Assembly (NCBI RefSeq): GCF_003116835.1
Contig: NZ_BFFO01000009.1
Location: 1 to 64,000 of the forward strand
Reading direction: 5' to 3'
Source of the DNA: Lactococcus termiticola
GTDB taxonomy: Bacteria; Bacillota; Bacilli; Lactobacillales; Streptococcaceae
DNA: 64,000 nt
Shown: positions 9,189 through 17,767 of the stretch, piece by piece
How positions within the stretch are numbered: position 1 is the stretch's first letter
Layout: the number at the start of each line of letters is the position of its first letter
Notes under the pieces: generated by a model
Databases searched by the model: none
Told to the model about the DNA's origin: nothing
Seen by the model: the letters and a program-made list of their open reading frames with translations, nothing else
Made by a program: the position numbers and the translations under genes

Positions 9189-10315
9189 CTTGTTTTTTCT
9201 TCTATAATCTTTTCAAAGGCTAATGCCGTCTGGTCCCAGGTAAAGTTTTCCTTGATGTGCTCAGAAATCTTGAGCTGGGTCTGACGCATCTGTTCTTTAT
9301 TGGAAAGCACCGTCCGGAGGACCTCCATCAGGGCTTCTTCAGAGTTTTCAATCACATAGCCATAGTCATCATTGGGAATCATCTCTCTGGCCCCACCGAC
9401 ATCTGTAGAAATCAGGAGGTTCTGGAGGAGGCCGGCCTCAAGCAAGGCGGTCGAGAAGCCTTCCAACTTAGACATGAGGACAAAGATGTCGCTCCTTGCA
9501 TCCAGTGTCATCACTTCTTCATGAGATAGCTTGCCATGAAAGACAATCGAGGCCGACTGATGCTTGGCCTTCAGATCTTCTAGGATAGGTCCGTCGCCAG
9601 CAATATGAAGCTCGAGCTGGCTAAAGTCTTGGCTCATTTTCTCAAAGGCTGAAAGCAGGGTCTCAACCCCCTTGAGCTTGGGCTGGAGGCGACCGGCATA
9701 GCTAATGATGGTCTTGTCAGCTGACTTTTCAATCGGATAGGTCAGGATTTCCTGGGCATTGATAGCATTGTATAAGATACCTTTTCCTTTGATGTCAAAG
9801 GCCTTGAGCCAGCTGGTCGCTTCTTGAGAGACCCCGTAAAAATCACTGACATCCCGCTTGATTCGCTTGATGAGTTGGCGTTCTGTAAAGCTTAAAATCT
9901 TGTCAATCAGGGCATTGTTGAGGGTCAGATAGCCTGTCCCGTGCTCGATACAGATGACCGGCTTCTTGGCCTCTGTCGCCAGCCTCGCTCCGAGCAAGGC
10001 TGGCAGTTGAAAACGGGTATTGGCCACATAGAGGTCGATGTCTTCTTTTTTGATTTCTTCGATGAGGGCTTGATAGTCCCGGTTTTTCTTCAAAAAAGGA
10101 TAACGTTGCTTCCAAAAGCTATGGCTGGGCAGACGATAAATCGTGAGCAGGCCGTCGACTTCCTTAGTCTTGAGCTTTTCATCATGGAGACTCGTCACAA
10201 TAATGACCCGGTGGCCCTTGGCCATGAGTTTTAAGGCGATATTATGAGTATAACGCTCTACTCCGCCCAAATAGGGGAGATAAAAGCCTTGAAAGAAGGC
10301 GATTGTCTTGGTCAT
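9185..10315 (-). CDS. Family 4 glycosyltransferase
   Basis: A GT-B fold transferase of about 376 aa. FYLPYLGGVERYTHNIA at the N-terminus and KLEGFSTALLEAG near residue 280 are typical of GT4. The start at 10315 (MTKTIAFF) is chosen because the SD AAGGA sits 10 nt before it; longer starts overlap the upstream gene and lack a spaced SD. It is the fifth gene of the operon, 13 nt after the preceding GT4 stop and overlapping licD. Likely adds a sugar to the surface polymer made by this cluster. Confidence 0.88.
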   Translation of the reverse strand: MTKTIAFFQGFYLPYLGGVERYTHNIALKLMAKGHRVIIVTSLHDEKLKTKEVDGLLTIYRLPSHSFWKQRYPFLKKNRDYQALIEEIKKEDIDLYVANTRFQLPALLGARLATEAKKPVICIEHGTGYLTLNNALIDKILSFTERQLIKRIKRDVSDFYGVSQEATSWLKAFDIKGKGILYNAINAQEILTYPIEKSADKTIISYAGRLQPKLKGVETLLSAFEKMSQDFSQLELHIAGDGPILEDLKAKHQSASIVFHGKLSHEEVMTLDARSDIFVLMSKLEGFSTALLEAGLLQNLLISTDVGGAREMIPNDDYGYVIENSEEALMEVLRTVLSNKEQMRQTQLKISEHIKENFTWDQTALAFEKIIEEKTR

Positions 10316-10328
10316 TGTTGTCATTTCC

Positions 10329-11420
10329 TTATGTTGATTCAATGAGCTCTTTCCAGGCTTCAAGAATCACTTTGGGAAGAAAGGCCTGGCTCCGCTCGAT
10401 GGAGAGCTGGCTCAGTTTTTTTCTTTCTTCCGCGTTATTTATCAGTTGTTGAAGGCTAGCCTTCATGGCTTCAAGGTCGCCTTGGGCAATCAGCCGGCCA
10501 TATTTTCCGTCATCAAGAATGGCCCGGGAGCCGGTCTGCTCAAAGGCAATCGCCGGCAGGCCAAAGCTCATGGCTTCCGCGAGGACCAGGCCAAAGCCCT
10601 CGAGACGGCTGGTCATCAGAAAGATAGAGGCTTCTTTGTAGTGCTGGACGAGCTCCTCACCAGACAGGGCTCCCCGGTAGAGGAGTTTATTTTCTGGTAA
10701 GTCCTTGAAAATAGAGGCATCACCAGGCCCTGCCACAGCGATTTTCCAAGGTTCAGGCAGGTCCTTAGCCAGCTCAATCAGATAATCCAGGCCCTTGACC
10801 TGGTAGGAAAGCCTACCTGTCCAGGCAATGATGGGCTCCTTGAGCGCTGAGACCTGCTCATGTTCCAAGCGGTTGGGATTAAAAATCCGGCGGCAACGAG
10901 GATTCGTCAGCTTAAAATAGCTGACATCCTCATCTGTCAAACAGACAAGCTCGTCAGCCTGCCGGATGCCGGCCAGAAAATCTGCCTTGAGACCGAAGAA
11001 GACCTTGGTCATATAGCGTTCTGCCGAGCTGTGGAGCCAGGCGATAAACTTGAGGGCCGGAAATTTTGCCTTGAGTAAGGGCAAAAAAAGAATTTCATTA
11101 GCACTCAGAATGACCTGGTCTGCCTGAAACTGCTCTATTTTAGTAGCGATTTTATCTGCTTCTCTTTTATAAATGCTTTTTCTTAGAAAGCCAAGCTTTG
11201 CGAGGCCGAAAGCGGTCAAGAGCTTGAATTTCAAGCCCCAGTTTTCATCTCGCTCGTCTGTGAATCTGGTCGTCTTCAGCTCAAAGGCAGAGGGCTTGGC
11301 TTCGCCCCTCGAATAGATTGCTGTCTCATAATGGCCAGCTAGGCTATCAGCAAGCCAGGCATTCATTGCCTGCACGCCCCCTAGCTGACCCATTGTTGAT
11401 ACTAACAATATTCTTTTCAT
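10329..11420 (-). CDS. Family 4 glycosyltransferase
   Basis: GT-B fold, about 363 aa. The N-terminus ILLVSTMGQLGGVQAM and the nucleotide-sugar motif SRLEGFGLVLAEAMSFGLP are GT4 hallmarks. The start is ATG 11420 with AAAGGG 5 nt upstream; a GTG two codons earlier is too close to the SD. An extended -10 lies at 11456, so transcription can also start inside the cluster. Probably builds the backbone or side chain of the same glycan as its neighbours. Confidence 0.87.
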   Translation of the reverse strand: MKRILLVSTMGQLGGVQAMNAWLADSLAGHYETAIYSRGEAKPSAFELKTTRFTDERDENWGLKFKLLTAFGLAKLGFLRKSIYKREADKIATKIEQFQADQVILSANEILFLPLLKAKFPALKFIAWLHSSAERYMTKVFFGLKADFLAGIRQADELVCLTDEDVSYFKLTNPRCRRIFNPNRLEHEQVSALKEPIIAWTGRLSYQVKGLDYLIELAKDLPEPWKIAVAGPGDASIFKDLPENKLLYRGALSGEELVQHYKEASIFLMTSRLEGFGLVLAEAMSFGLPAIAFEQTGSRAILDDGKYGRLIAQGDLEAMKASLQQLINNAEERKKLSQLSIERSQAFLPKVILEAWKELIEST

Positions 11421-11455
11421 ATCCACCCTTTAATTAAAAAATTATCACTTATTTT

Positions 11456-11464
11456 AGTATACCA
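11456..11464 (-). promoter_or_regulatory. Extended -10 promoter within the glycan cluster
   Basis: TGGTATACT, 36 nt upstream of the GT4 start at 11420, without a clear -35. It would give the last three genes transcription independent of the operon start. Confidence 0.45.
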
Positions 11465-11496
11465 TAATTAAGGGCAGGCTTTTTGGATATATTTGG

Positions 11497-12525
11497 CTAA
11501 TTTTTCTGAACATCTAAAATCTCAAAGAGTCTTTTTACAGCGCTGTCGACTGAAACTCTTGGCGACCAACCTAGACCCTTTAGCTTTTCATCGCTCAAGA
11601 CAGCCAGCTCAATCGGGGTTGACTTAAGCGGGTCAGCCTCTTTGACGTCAAATAAGAGCTGTCTGCCCTTGGCTTCTGCGAGCTTTCTGGCAAAGTCTGC
11701 CAATTTTATGGCGTTAAGCGTCCGGCTGACATTATAGGCCGTCGCGTTTTCACCAGCAGTCACGATAGACAAGAGGCCTGAGGCCGCGTCAGAAAGATAG
11801 ACGTATGACCGGATTTGCTGGCCTGGGCTTTTCATGACCAGGTCTCGACCGGCCAGGACCTCTGAGACAAAGCTCGCTGATACCCGGTTGTCCTTATCGG
11901 TATAAGAGGCCCCGATAACGTGAGAAAGCCGGCCAATCTTTGCTGTGACCCCATACTGCTGGGCATAAGCGACACAGAGATTTTCAGCCAGGCGTTTGCT
12001 GAGCATATAGGAAGAGCGGACAGCCAAGCCATCAATATAGCCAGCCATCTCTTCAGTGAAGGGGCTGGATTCTGCTGGCAACTGGCCATAGACCTCGCCT
12101 GTCGACAGATAGAGAACGTCTGACCCATGGGCCACCGCATAGTCTAAGAGCTGTTTGGTCCCCAGCACATTGGCATCAATCGTCCCGACCGGATCCTTGG
12201 CATAGCTCGCCGGATTGGCATTTGAGGCGGCATGGATGATCAGGTCAAAATCTTCCTCAGTCTTCAAATTCAAAGGCAGCATGACATCCTGCTGTATGAA
12301 GGCAATTTTTTGGCCTGCAAAGCGTTTTTCCAGGGCTGACAGATTCCGTCCCAATGCAAAAACCTCTGCCCCCAGCTTTTCCAGGACATCGACCAGATAA
12401 GAGCCAATCATCCCTGCAGCACCCGTCACAAGGACCTTTTTTCCGCTTAATTGTTCTGCAAAAAGCGTGTTGTCAATGCTCTCCTGCAGGTCCTTCTGAT
12501 AGAAGGGATTCTCTAAAAAAGTCAT
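11497..12525 (-). CDS. NAD-dependent epimerase/dehydratase (extended SDR)
   Basis: A 342-aa Rossmann protein. KKVLVTGAAGMIGSYL gives GxxGxxG near residue 34, and YMLSK supplies the catalytic Tyr-x3-Lys. Its start overlaps the stop of the IspD-like gene by one base (TAATG). Cytidylyltransferase-SDR pairs are known to make CDP-activated polyols for teichoic-type polymers, so a joint role is plausible. Alternatively it makes a nucleotide sugar for the GTs. The exact reaction is unknown. Confidence 0.85.
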   Translation of the reverse strand: MTFLENPFYQKDLQESIDNTLFAEQLSGKKVLVTGAAGMIGSYLVDVLEKLGAEVFALGRNLSALEKRFAGQKIAFIQQDVMLPLNLKTEEDFDLIIHAASNANPASYAKDPVGTIDANVLGTKQLLDYAVAHGSDVLYLSTGEVYGQLPAESSPFTEEMAGYIDGLAVRSSYMLSKRLAENLCVAYAQQYGVTAKIGRLSHVIGASYTDKDNRVSASFVSEVLAGRDLVMKSPGQQIRSYVYLSDAASGLLSIVTAGENATAYNVSRTLNAIKLADFARKLAEAKGRQLLFDVKEADPLKSTPIELAVLSDEKLKGLGWSPRVSVDSAVKRLFEILDVQKN

Positions 12526-13229
12526 TATACCTCTTTATTTTTCAGCATCAGGAGGGCCTTAAAGATGTCAATGTCATCCTGGTGGGTAATCTTAAAATTT
12601 TTCTCTGAACCGAGTGAAAAGTGGACGGTCTTGCCCAAATCAATGGCCAGCGTGCATGAAGCTACCGAGTTTTCAATCCCTTTTTCCTCAGCCATGTCGT
12701 GCATCTCCAGCAATTCTCCGAGCCTAAAGGCATGCGGTGTTTGGGTCCGCTGGAGAAATTCCCGGTCAAAATAACGCTCTGAAGCCTGGGTATCCTCAGA
12801 ATAAAGCATGGCTTCAATCGTCGGAATGCTGGCAATGGCGTTGCCGTATTTTTCAGCCACGACGATATTGTCCAAGATAATATCCTGCGAGACGAGCGGT
12901 CTCACACCGTCGTGGACCAGAATCAGACTGTCCTTAGGATAAAACGCCTCGAGCCCCTTCAAGCCACTCCTGATCGAAGCCTGACCGCTCTCAGCCCCAG
13001 GAAAGATGTGTTTGAGCTTTGTGATGCCAAATTGTTCAGCATAGGCCTGAAGAATGGCCTCCCAGCCCTCTAGGCAAACGACTGCAATCACATCGATTTC
13101 CGGAACCTTCTGAAAGGCCTCCATGCTATAGATGATCAAAGGCTTGTCGTTGACATGCATAAACTGTTTTGGGGTCTGCTGTTGCATCCGGTTCCCTGTG
13201 CCGGCTGCGGTTAATAGTGCAATATTCAT
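12525..13229 (-). CDS. IspD/TarI-type cytidylyltransferase
   Basis: A 234-aa CTP-dependent transferase. LTAAGTGNRM followed by TPKQFM is the IspD-family CTP site, and LVHDGVRPLV is also conserved. The family includes IspD (MEP pathway) and TarI/Bcs1 (CDP-ribitol for teichoic acids or capsules). Streptococcaceae generally use the mevalonate route, and this copy lies in a glycan operon with an SDR and LicD, so polyol or alcohol phosphate activation is the better guess. It overlaps the upstream GT2 by 4 nt. Confidence 0.85.
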   Translation of the reverse strand: MNIALLTAAGTGNRMQQQTPKQFMHVNDKPLIIYSMEAFQKVPEIDVIAVVCLEGWEAILQAYAEQFGITKLKHIFPGAESGQASIRSGLKGLEAFYPKDSLILVHDGVRPLVSQDIILDNIVVAEKYGNAIASIPTIEAMLYSEDTQASERYFDREFLQRTQTPHAFRLGELLEMHDMAEEKGIENSVASCTLAIDLGKTVHFSLGSEKNFKITHQDDIDIFKALLMLKNKEV

Positions 13230-14158
13230 GACTTTCTTCCTAATTTTGTGAGATAGAGCAATCTAAAAATGACTGTTGCCCGCCAGTTTTTCCGGCTGAA
13301 TTTGAAGACCTTCAAGCGTTTGAAAAAGCTGGCTTCATCTAGGCTGACAAAGGCTTCTATCAGCTGGCGCTTTTCCTGCGAGAGCTTATCGCCCTGGCTG
13401 TTTAACAAGGCCAGGTTCAGCTGTTTGATTTTGTCAAAATAAGCCCAGTAATTGCTGAGAAAACCACTTGATTGCTGGCGGGCTTCCTTGATGGCCTGCA
13501 TGGTCGTCGCCTTTTGATTGGCCCCGACCACATTGGCCGCATGCTGGCGGTAGAGTTCGGTTGGCAAATCCAGATAAATCAGCTCGCCAAAGGCTGCAGC
13601 GAGCAAACCCAGATACCAGTCATGGATAAAGACCTGGTCGGTCGTCCAAAGCTCAGCCAGGGCATGATTGATGGCGGATACTCCGCCCACGACGTTATTG
13701 GTCAGGATTTGGTCTTTGAGGCTTGTGTTAATGTAGGGATTGGGAGCCAGGTAGCTCTCGCTGACGACATTGAGCTCAGCATCGACCACCTTGAGGTCAG
13801 TATAGACCATGGCAGAAAGCTTGGCTTTCCTGAGGCTTTCCAGCGTGACCTCCAGCTTTTCAGGCAGCCAGACATCGTCCTGGTCTGAAAAGAAGTAATA
13901 ATCCGCCCGTTCAGATTTGACCAGCTCATAAAAAGAGCTGACCAGCCCTATATTTTCTGTCGTCTCTGGATTGATCAGGCGAATCCGTGAGTCCCTCTGC
14001 TCGTAGCTCTTGACAATCTCCCGCGTCCGATCTGTCGAGCCATCATCTCGGATTAAAAGTTGCCAGTCTTGATAGGTCTGACCAATAATACTTTCAATCT
14101 GCTCAGCAATGTATTTTTCCCCGTTAAAGCTTGATAGGACAATGTTTGTCTTTTTCAT
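13226..14158 (-). CDS. Family 2 glycosyltransferase, first gene of the glycan operon
   Basis: About 310 aa. NIVLSSFNGEKYIAEQIESI, IRDDGSTDRT and FSDQDDVWLP match rhamnosyltransferase-like GT2 enzymes such as RgpA/RgpB relatives. The start is ATG 14158 with SD GAGAGAAC; an upstream in-frame ATG would need the promoter to be translated. A good promoter lies 10 nt upstream. Its stop overlaps the IspD-like start (ATGA). The acceptor is probably a lipid-linked wall-polysaccharide precursor. Confidence 0.87.
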   Translation of the reverse strand: MKKTNIVLSSFNGEKYIAEQIESIIGQTYQDWQLLIRDDGSTDRTREIVKSYEQRDSRIRLINPETTENIGLVSSFYELVKSERADYYFFSDQDDVWLPEKLEVTLESLRKAKLSAMVYTDLKVVDAELNVVSESYLAPNPYINTSLKDQILTNNVVGGVSAINHALAELWTTDQVFIHDWYLGLLAAAFGELIYLDLPTELYRQHAANVVGANQKATTMQAIKEARQQSSGFLSNYWAYFDKIKQLNLALLNSQGDKLSQEKRQLIEAFVSLDEASFFKRLKVFKFSRKNWRATVIFRLLYLTKLGRKS

Positions 14159-14168
14159 AGTTCTCTCT

Positions 14169-14197
14169 ATTTTACTATTTTTAATGTCTTTTTGCAA
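14169..14197 (-). promoter_or_regulatory. Promoter of the glycan operon
   Basis: TTGCAA (14197-14192), a 17-nt spacer and TAAAAT (14174-14169), with a very short leader carrying the SD. Confidence 0.75.
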
Positions 14198-14214
14198 AAG
14201 CATTTTTAATAAAC

Positions 14215-14239
14215 AAAAAAACGGGCAAGCCCGTTTTTA
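14215..14239 (-). terminator. Terminator of the HU gene
   Basis: ACGGGCTTGCCCGT followed by seven T on the minus strand. The + strand copy also ends in T5, so it may work both ways. Confidence 0.85.
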
Positions 14240-14258
14240 TTACTGTTTATAGAGTTAA

Positions 14259-14549
14259 TTATTTAACTTTAACTTTTTTAACAGAGTCTTTCAAAGCTTT
14301 ACCAGCCTTGAATGCTGGAACTGTAGTCGCTTTGATTTTGATGGTTTTACCAGTTTGTGGGTTGCGTCCTTCGCGGGCTGCACGAGCGCGAACTTCAAAA
14401 GTACCGAAACCGATCAATTGAACTTTTTCACCTTTAGCAAGGAATGAAGTTACAGATTCGCCGAAAGCGTTAACTGCTTTTTCTGAATCTTTTTTAGTCA
14501 ATCCAGTAGATTTTGCAACTGCTGCGATAAGATCTTGTTTGTTAGCCAT
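14259..14549 (-). CDS. hup: DNA-binding protein HU
   Basis: A 96-aa histone-like protein that bends and compacts [20 protein letters not shown] and the arm signature [18 protein letters not shown] are diagnostic. The SD GGAGGACA precedes the ATG. It is a single-gene unit with a strong promoter and an efficient terminator, fitting an abundant protein. It sits directly downstream of ypmS-ypmR-degV, a neighbourhood I recall from streptococci. Confidence 0.97.
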   Translation of the reverse strand: MANKQDLIAAVAKSTGLTKKDSEKAVNAFGESVTSFLAKGEKVQLIGFGTFEVRARAAREGRNPQTGKTIKIKATTVPAFKAGKALKDSVKKVKVK

Positions 14550-14577
14550 TTTTCAATGTCCTCCATAGATTTTTTGT

Positions 14578-14628
14578 TTACCTACAATTAGGTAATTTCA
14601 TATTATCAAAAATTAAAAGCCATTGCAA
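14578..14628 (-). promoter_or_regulatory. HU promoter with palindrome in the leader
   Basis: TTGCAA (14628-14623), a 17-nt spacer and TAATAT (14605-14600). Just downstream, at 14595-14578, the 7-bp arms TTACCTA/TAGGTAA form a perfect inverted repeat that could be an operator or an mRNA 5' hairpin. Confidence 0.6.
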
Positions 14629-14699
14629 GCAATAATCCGCATTTTCAGGGCTTTTCAGGGCTTTTTTATTATTTTTCACCCATTTTTAGGTCATTTTTG

Positions 14700-15302
14700 T
14701 TATTTTTTTATCAAATCAAAACTAAACTGGTCGTTGGCCAGGTCGATTTTATTGGCTGAAATCGAGATGTTGTGGCTAGAGGCCTTGGCGAGCTCTATAA
14801 TGATTTGGTCATTTTTACTATCGATCTGAACAAAGTCAGGTAATTTCAGACTCCCCTTGATATAGGAAAGCACTGTATTCGCAGGTAGGCTGAGTGAGCC
14901 TGCTGAAACCGAGGTCACAGACAGGGCCACTGAGCCATTTTCCAAGGCCAAAGGCTGGAAGTAGACATAGAAGGGGACGCTGGTCCCAAAGAGCTGGTAG
15001 CTCGCCTCAAGGACAGCCTGATTATTAGAAAGATAGAACTTGTAAGACATCTCCTTGCTCTGATAGCTTTCCAGGTATCCGTTGACCAGCTGATTGATTT
15101 GATCTCGGTTGAGGTCGAGTTGACCAACCTTGACCGCATCCTTTGGGGCCGAGACCTGGCTCAAGGTCGCCTGGTCTCTAGGCATCAGGACACGCACAGC
15201 CACGAAGGCCATGCCAGCCAGGTTAATAGCCAAAAGCAGGAAGAAAAGCCACTTCCAGATACTCTTCTTCTGCGATTTCTTTTGCTCTTTCATTTGTCGC
15301 AT
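14700..15302 (-). CDS. ypmS: YpmS-family membrane-anchored protein (DUF2140)
   Basis: A 200-aa protein with a basic N-terminus, one membrane segment (about residues 15-37) and an extracellular remainder. QLDLNRDQINQLVNGYL and the FYVYFQPLALENGSV region fit the DUF2140/YpmS family. Function is unknown. It is placed 3 nt after ypmR with SD GGAGAC inside the ypmR end, so it forms a tight operon with ypmR and degV. No clear terminator follows; the gap to HU holds the HU promoter. Confidence 0.8.
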   Translation of the reverse strand: MRQMKEQKKSQKKSIWKWLFFLLLAINLAGMAFVAVRVLMPRDQATLSQVSAPKDAVKVGQLDLNRDQINQLVNGYLESYQSKEMSYKFYLSNNQAVLEASYQLFGTSVPFYVYFQPLALENGSVALSVTSVSAGSLSLPANTVLSYIKGSLKLPDFVQIDSKNDQIIIELAKASSHNISISANKIDLANDQFSFDLIKK

Positions 15303-15305
15303 TTT

Positions 15306-16154
15306 TTACTTGTCTCCTTGATAGGCCTCAAAGACGGCCTGGGCCATGATTTGATAGCCAATATTATTGGGATGGAAATGGTCGCCGGCGTAGAGCAGGT
15401 CGTTTTTCTCGCCAGATTGGCTGTCAGCCCCAGCATCAGCAATCCCTTTTTGGCCGTCCTGGCCCTTATATAGGAGGTCATTGATGGCTACAAATCTGCT
15501 CTTGTCCTGGCCTTTGACAACGGCTGTGGTCGCCTGATTCCACTGGTTGATGACCTCCTGCATGACCGTAATCTGCGGGAAGTTGAGATAGAAGGGATTG
15601 TAGATGCCCAGGACATAGATCTGAGCATGACTATTATACTTTCTGATTTCTGAGAAAATCTTCTGGAGCTCTGCTTGATAAGTCTTAGACGGCTCCTTAA
15701 AATCCTCTGCCTTCAGGGTCGAAATCTTATCGATATTGTCTCGAATGACCTTTAGGACGTCGTTTCCTCCGACCGTCAGCGTGATGACATTGGCATTTTT
15801 AAGACTGTCAGTAATCTTAGACTGGCTGGTCATTCGCTCTAAAATCTGCTCAGAAGTGTCGCCGGCCTTGCCGTAGTTATCAGACTGGACGCTCACCTTC
15901 TTTTCCTGCTCGATGTCCTTGGCAAAAAGAGGCACAAAGCCACCTTGTTTGGTCGCGTCGCCTACGCCCTCGGTCAGCGAGTCGCCGAGGGCCGTATAGT
16001 GGAGGGTCGTTGTCCCAGCCTTGCTCGTCATTTTTGGCTGGTCAATCCGATTCCCCGCCTTTGGAAAAATCAGCCAGAAAAGGCCGAAGATAAGGAAAAC
16101 TGCCAGCAGAAAGCCAGCAATTTTTCCTATGCTTTTAGCAAAATGCTTCATCAT
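15306..16154 (-). CDS. SGNH/GDSL-family hydrolase (YpmR-like)
   Basis: A 282-aa membrane-anchored esterase or lipase candidate. One N-terminal membrane helix (residues 9-30) is followed by block I ALGDSLTEGVG (catalytic Ser), block III TVGGNDV and block V GDHFHPNNIGY (Asp and His). It faces the outside of the cell and may act on wall polymers or lipids. The start overlaps the degV stop (ATGATG). The pairing with ypmS recurs across Firmicutes. Confidence 0.88.
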   Translation of the reverse strand: MMKHFAKSIGKIAGFLLAVFLIFGLFWLIFPKAGNRIDQPKMTSKAGTTTLHYTALGDSLTEGVGDATKQGGFVPLFAKDIEQEKKVSVQSDNYGKAGDTSEQILERMTSQSKITDSLKNANVITLTVGGNDVLKVIRDNIDKISTLKAEDFKEPSKTYQAELQKIFSEIRKYNSHAQIYVLGIYNPFYLNFPQITVMQEVINQWNQATTAVVKGQDKSRFVAINDLLYKGQDGQKGIADAGADSQSGEKNDLLYAGDHFHPNNIGYQIMAQAVFEAYQGDK

Positions 16155-17002
16155 GATGTGGTATCCTCATCAAATTGGATCATGACCGCCCAGGCACCTG
16201 GTCCTGTATGGGTCGCAATGGTTTTATTGGTCTTCATCAGGCTAATCGGAGCCTCAGCTAAGCCCTGCAGGGCCTCTTTGATTTTAAGCGAGAAGTCCAT
16301 GCCATCAGCATGAGAAATCCCGACCGCCTTGATTTTCCGGCCTGAAGCCTTAATCTCAGAGACCTTGCCCTCCAGCCACTTGCTGAAGGTCTTGTTGCCC
16401 CGGCCTCTCAAGAGCGTATCAATCTGGCGGTCTTTGAGGGTCCCGACCACCCGGACGTTAAGCAGTGAGCCCAGCAATCCCTGCACCCGGCTGACCCGGC
16501 CACCTTTGACCAGATTTTCCAAAGTCGAAAAGCCGATAAAGAGTTCCGTGTTCTTTCTTACCTTGTCAATCTCTTTTAGAATAGCGTCCTTATCAGCTCC
16601 CTCAGCAGCAAGCCTAGCCGCTGCAATGACTTGAAACTTGAGGGCCTGGTCAGTAAAATCGCTGTCAAGGACAGTCACCTTGCGGTTGCTCAAAAGCGAA
16701 CCCTGTCTTGCCGCCTCAACCGTACCTGAAAGGCTCTCCGTCATATGAATCGAGATGATGTCATCGTCTGCTCCAGCAATATTCTCATAAACCTCTGCAA
16801 AGACTCCAACCGGTGGCTGGCTGGTCTTTGGCAGGATCTTGCTGTCAGCCATCTTAGCCATAAAGGCATCGAGATCCAAGTCCTGGTCTGAATACAAGAC
16901 ATCATCAATCGTCACCGATAAGGGTACTACTGTAATATCAAGAGCTTCAATCAGCTCAGGCTCAATCGTAATAGAGGAGTCTGTTACAATTTTGATTGCC
17001 AT
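16151..17002 (-). CDS. DegV-family fatty-acid-binding protein (FakB-like)
   Basis: A 283-aa cytoplasmic protein. The DegV signatures IVTDSSITI and KTSQPPVGVF near residue 60 are present; DegV proteins bind a fatty acid and FakB members present it to the kinase FakA. First gene of the degV-ypmR-ypmS operon. The start is ATG 17002 with GTGGTGA as SD. It is transcribed divergently from the hlyIII gene across about 90 bp containing several TATAAT-like boxes on both strands. Confidence 0.88.
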   Translation of the reverse strand: MAIKIVTDSSITIEPELIEALDITVVPLSVTIDDVLYSDQDLDLDAFMAKMADSKILPKTSQPPVGVFAEVYENIAGADDDIISIHMTESLSGTVEAARQGSLLSNRKVTVLDSDFTDQALKFQVIAAARLAAEGADKDAILKEIDKVRKNTELFIGFSTLENLVKGGRVSRVQGLLGSLLNVRVVGTLKDRQIDTLLRGRGNKTFSKWLEGKVSEIKASGRKIKAVGISHADGMDFSLKIKEALQGLAEAPISLMKTNKTIATHTGPGAWAVMIQFDEDTTS

Positions 17003-17093
17003 AGGTCACCACATTCTATTTTACTGTTTTTTGTGTTATTATAAATATTATAGCAAAAACAAGCATTATAAGGAAGAAAAGAGAAGCCAAAAC
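17003..17093. promoter_or_regulatory. Divergent promoter region degV / hlyIII
   Basis: AT-rich 91 bp with TATAAT-like boxes on each strand (for example GCTATAAT near 17053 on the minus strand and TTATTATAAA near 17040 on the plus strand). Individual start sites cannot be assigned with confidence. Confidence 0.4.
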
Positions 17094-17756
17094 ATGAATG
17101 CAGTCAACAAGAAACACCCCTCAAAGGCTTATCTGATTGTCAACGAGGTCTTTAACTCGGTGACCCACGGAATCGGTGTCATCTTTGCCATTATCGGGAC
17201 CGTCCTTCTTTTGATCAAGGGGGTCGGCTCCGGTTCTATCCTTGAGCTGGTCGCCTTTGCCATTTACGGGGCTTCGCTGATTCTGCTCTTTCTCTTTTCG
17301 ACCCTGGCTCATAGCCTGCATTTTACCCGGGCCAAGAAGGTCTTCCAGGTCTTTGACCACAACGGCATCTATCTCTTGATTGCTGGGACCTATACCCCCT
17401 ACTGCCTGATTGTCCTCAATAATTGGCTAGGCTGGGCCATGATTATCCTGGTCTGGATTTGTGCCATTACCGGCATTGTCCTGACCTCGGTTTATCTCCC
17501 TAAATGGAACGCTGTGCCTCGCTTTTCGACCATCATCTATGTGGTCATGGGCTGGGTCATCCTCTTTGCCCTTTATCCCTTGTGGAAATCACTTGACCAT
17601 ACGGCCTTTTGGTTCTTGATCATTGGCGGGGTCATCTATTCGGTCGGGGCTGTGATCTACCGCTTCAAATTCCCTTTTAATCACGTGGTCTGGCACATCT
17701 TTGTTCTGGCTGCTGCCTTACTCATGTGGCTCTCTATCTATGTCTATATTGGCTAA
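17094..17756 (+). CDS. Hemolysin III / YqfA-type membrane protein
   Basis: A 220-aa protein with seven predicted membrane segments, PAQR/HlyIII family. NEVFNSVTHGIG, HSLHFTRAKK, FDHNGIYLLIAGTYTPYCL and the terminal WHIFVLAAALLMW carry the conserved Ser/His/Asp residues of this metal-dependent family. The start is ATG 17094 with GAGAAG 7 nt upstream; the frame is open further upstream but without an SD. The Rgg-type regulator follows after 11 nt, so the two are co-transcribed. Physiological role uncertain. Confidence 0.88.
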   Translation: MNAVNKKHPSKAYLIVNEVFNSVTHGIGVIFAIIGTVLLLIKGVGSGSILELVAFAIYGASLILLFLFSTLAHSLHFTRAKKVFQVFDHNGIYLLIAGTYTPYCLIVLNNWLGWAMIILVWICAITGIVLTSVYLPKWNAVPRFSTIIYVVMGWVILFALYPLWKSLDHTAFWFLIIGGVIYSVGAVIYRFKFPFNHVVWHIFVLAAALLMWLSIYVYIG

Positions 17757-17767
17757 GGAGGTAGCTG

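Noticed and set aside
12525-13229. IspD as an isoprenoid (MEP pathway) enzyme
   Set aside because: The gene sits in a glycan operon beside an SDR and LicD, and this family of bacteria generally uses the mevalonate pathway; the polymer role fits better, though not proven.
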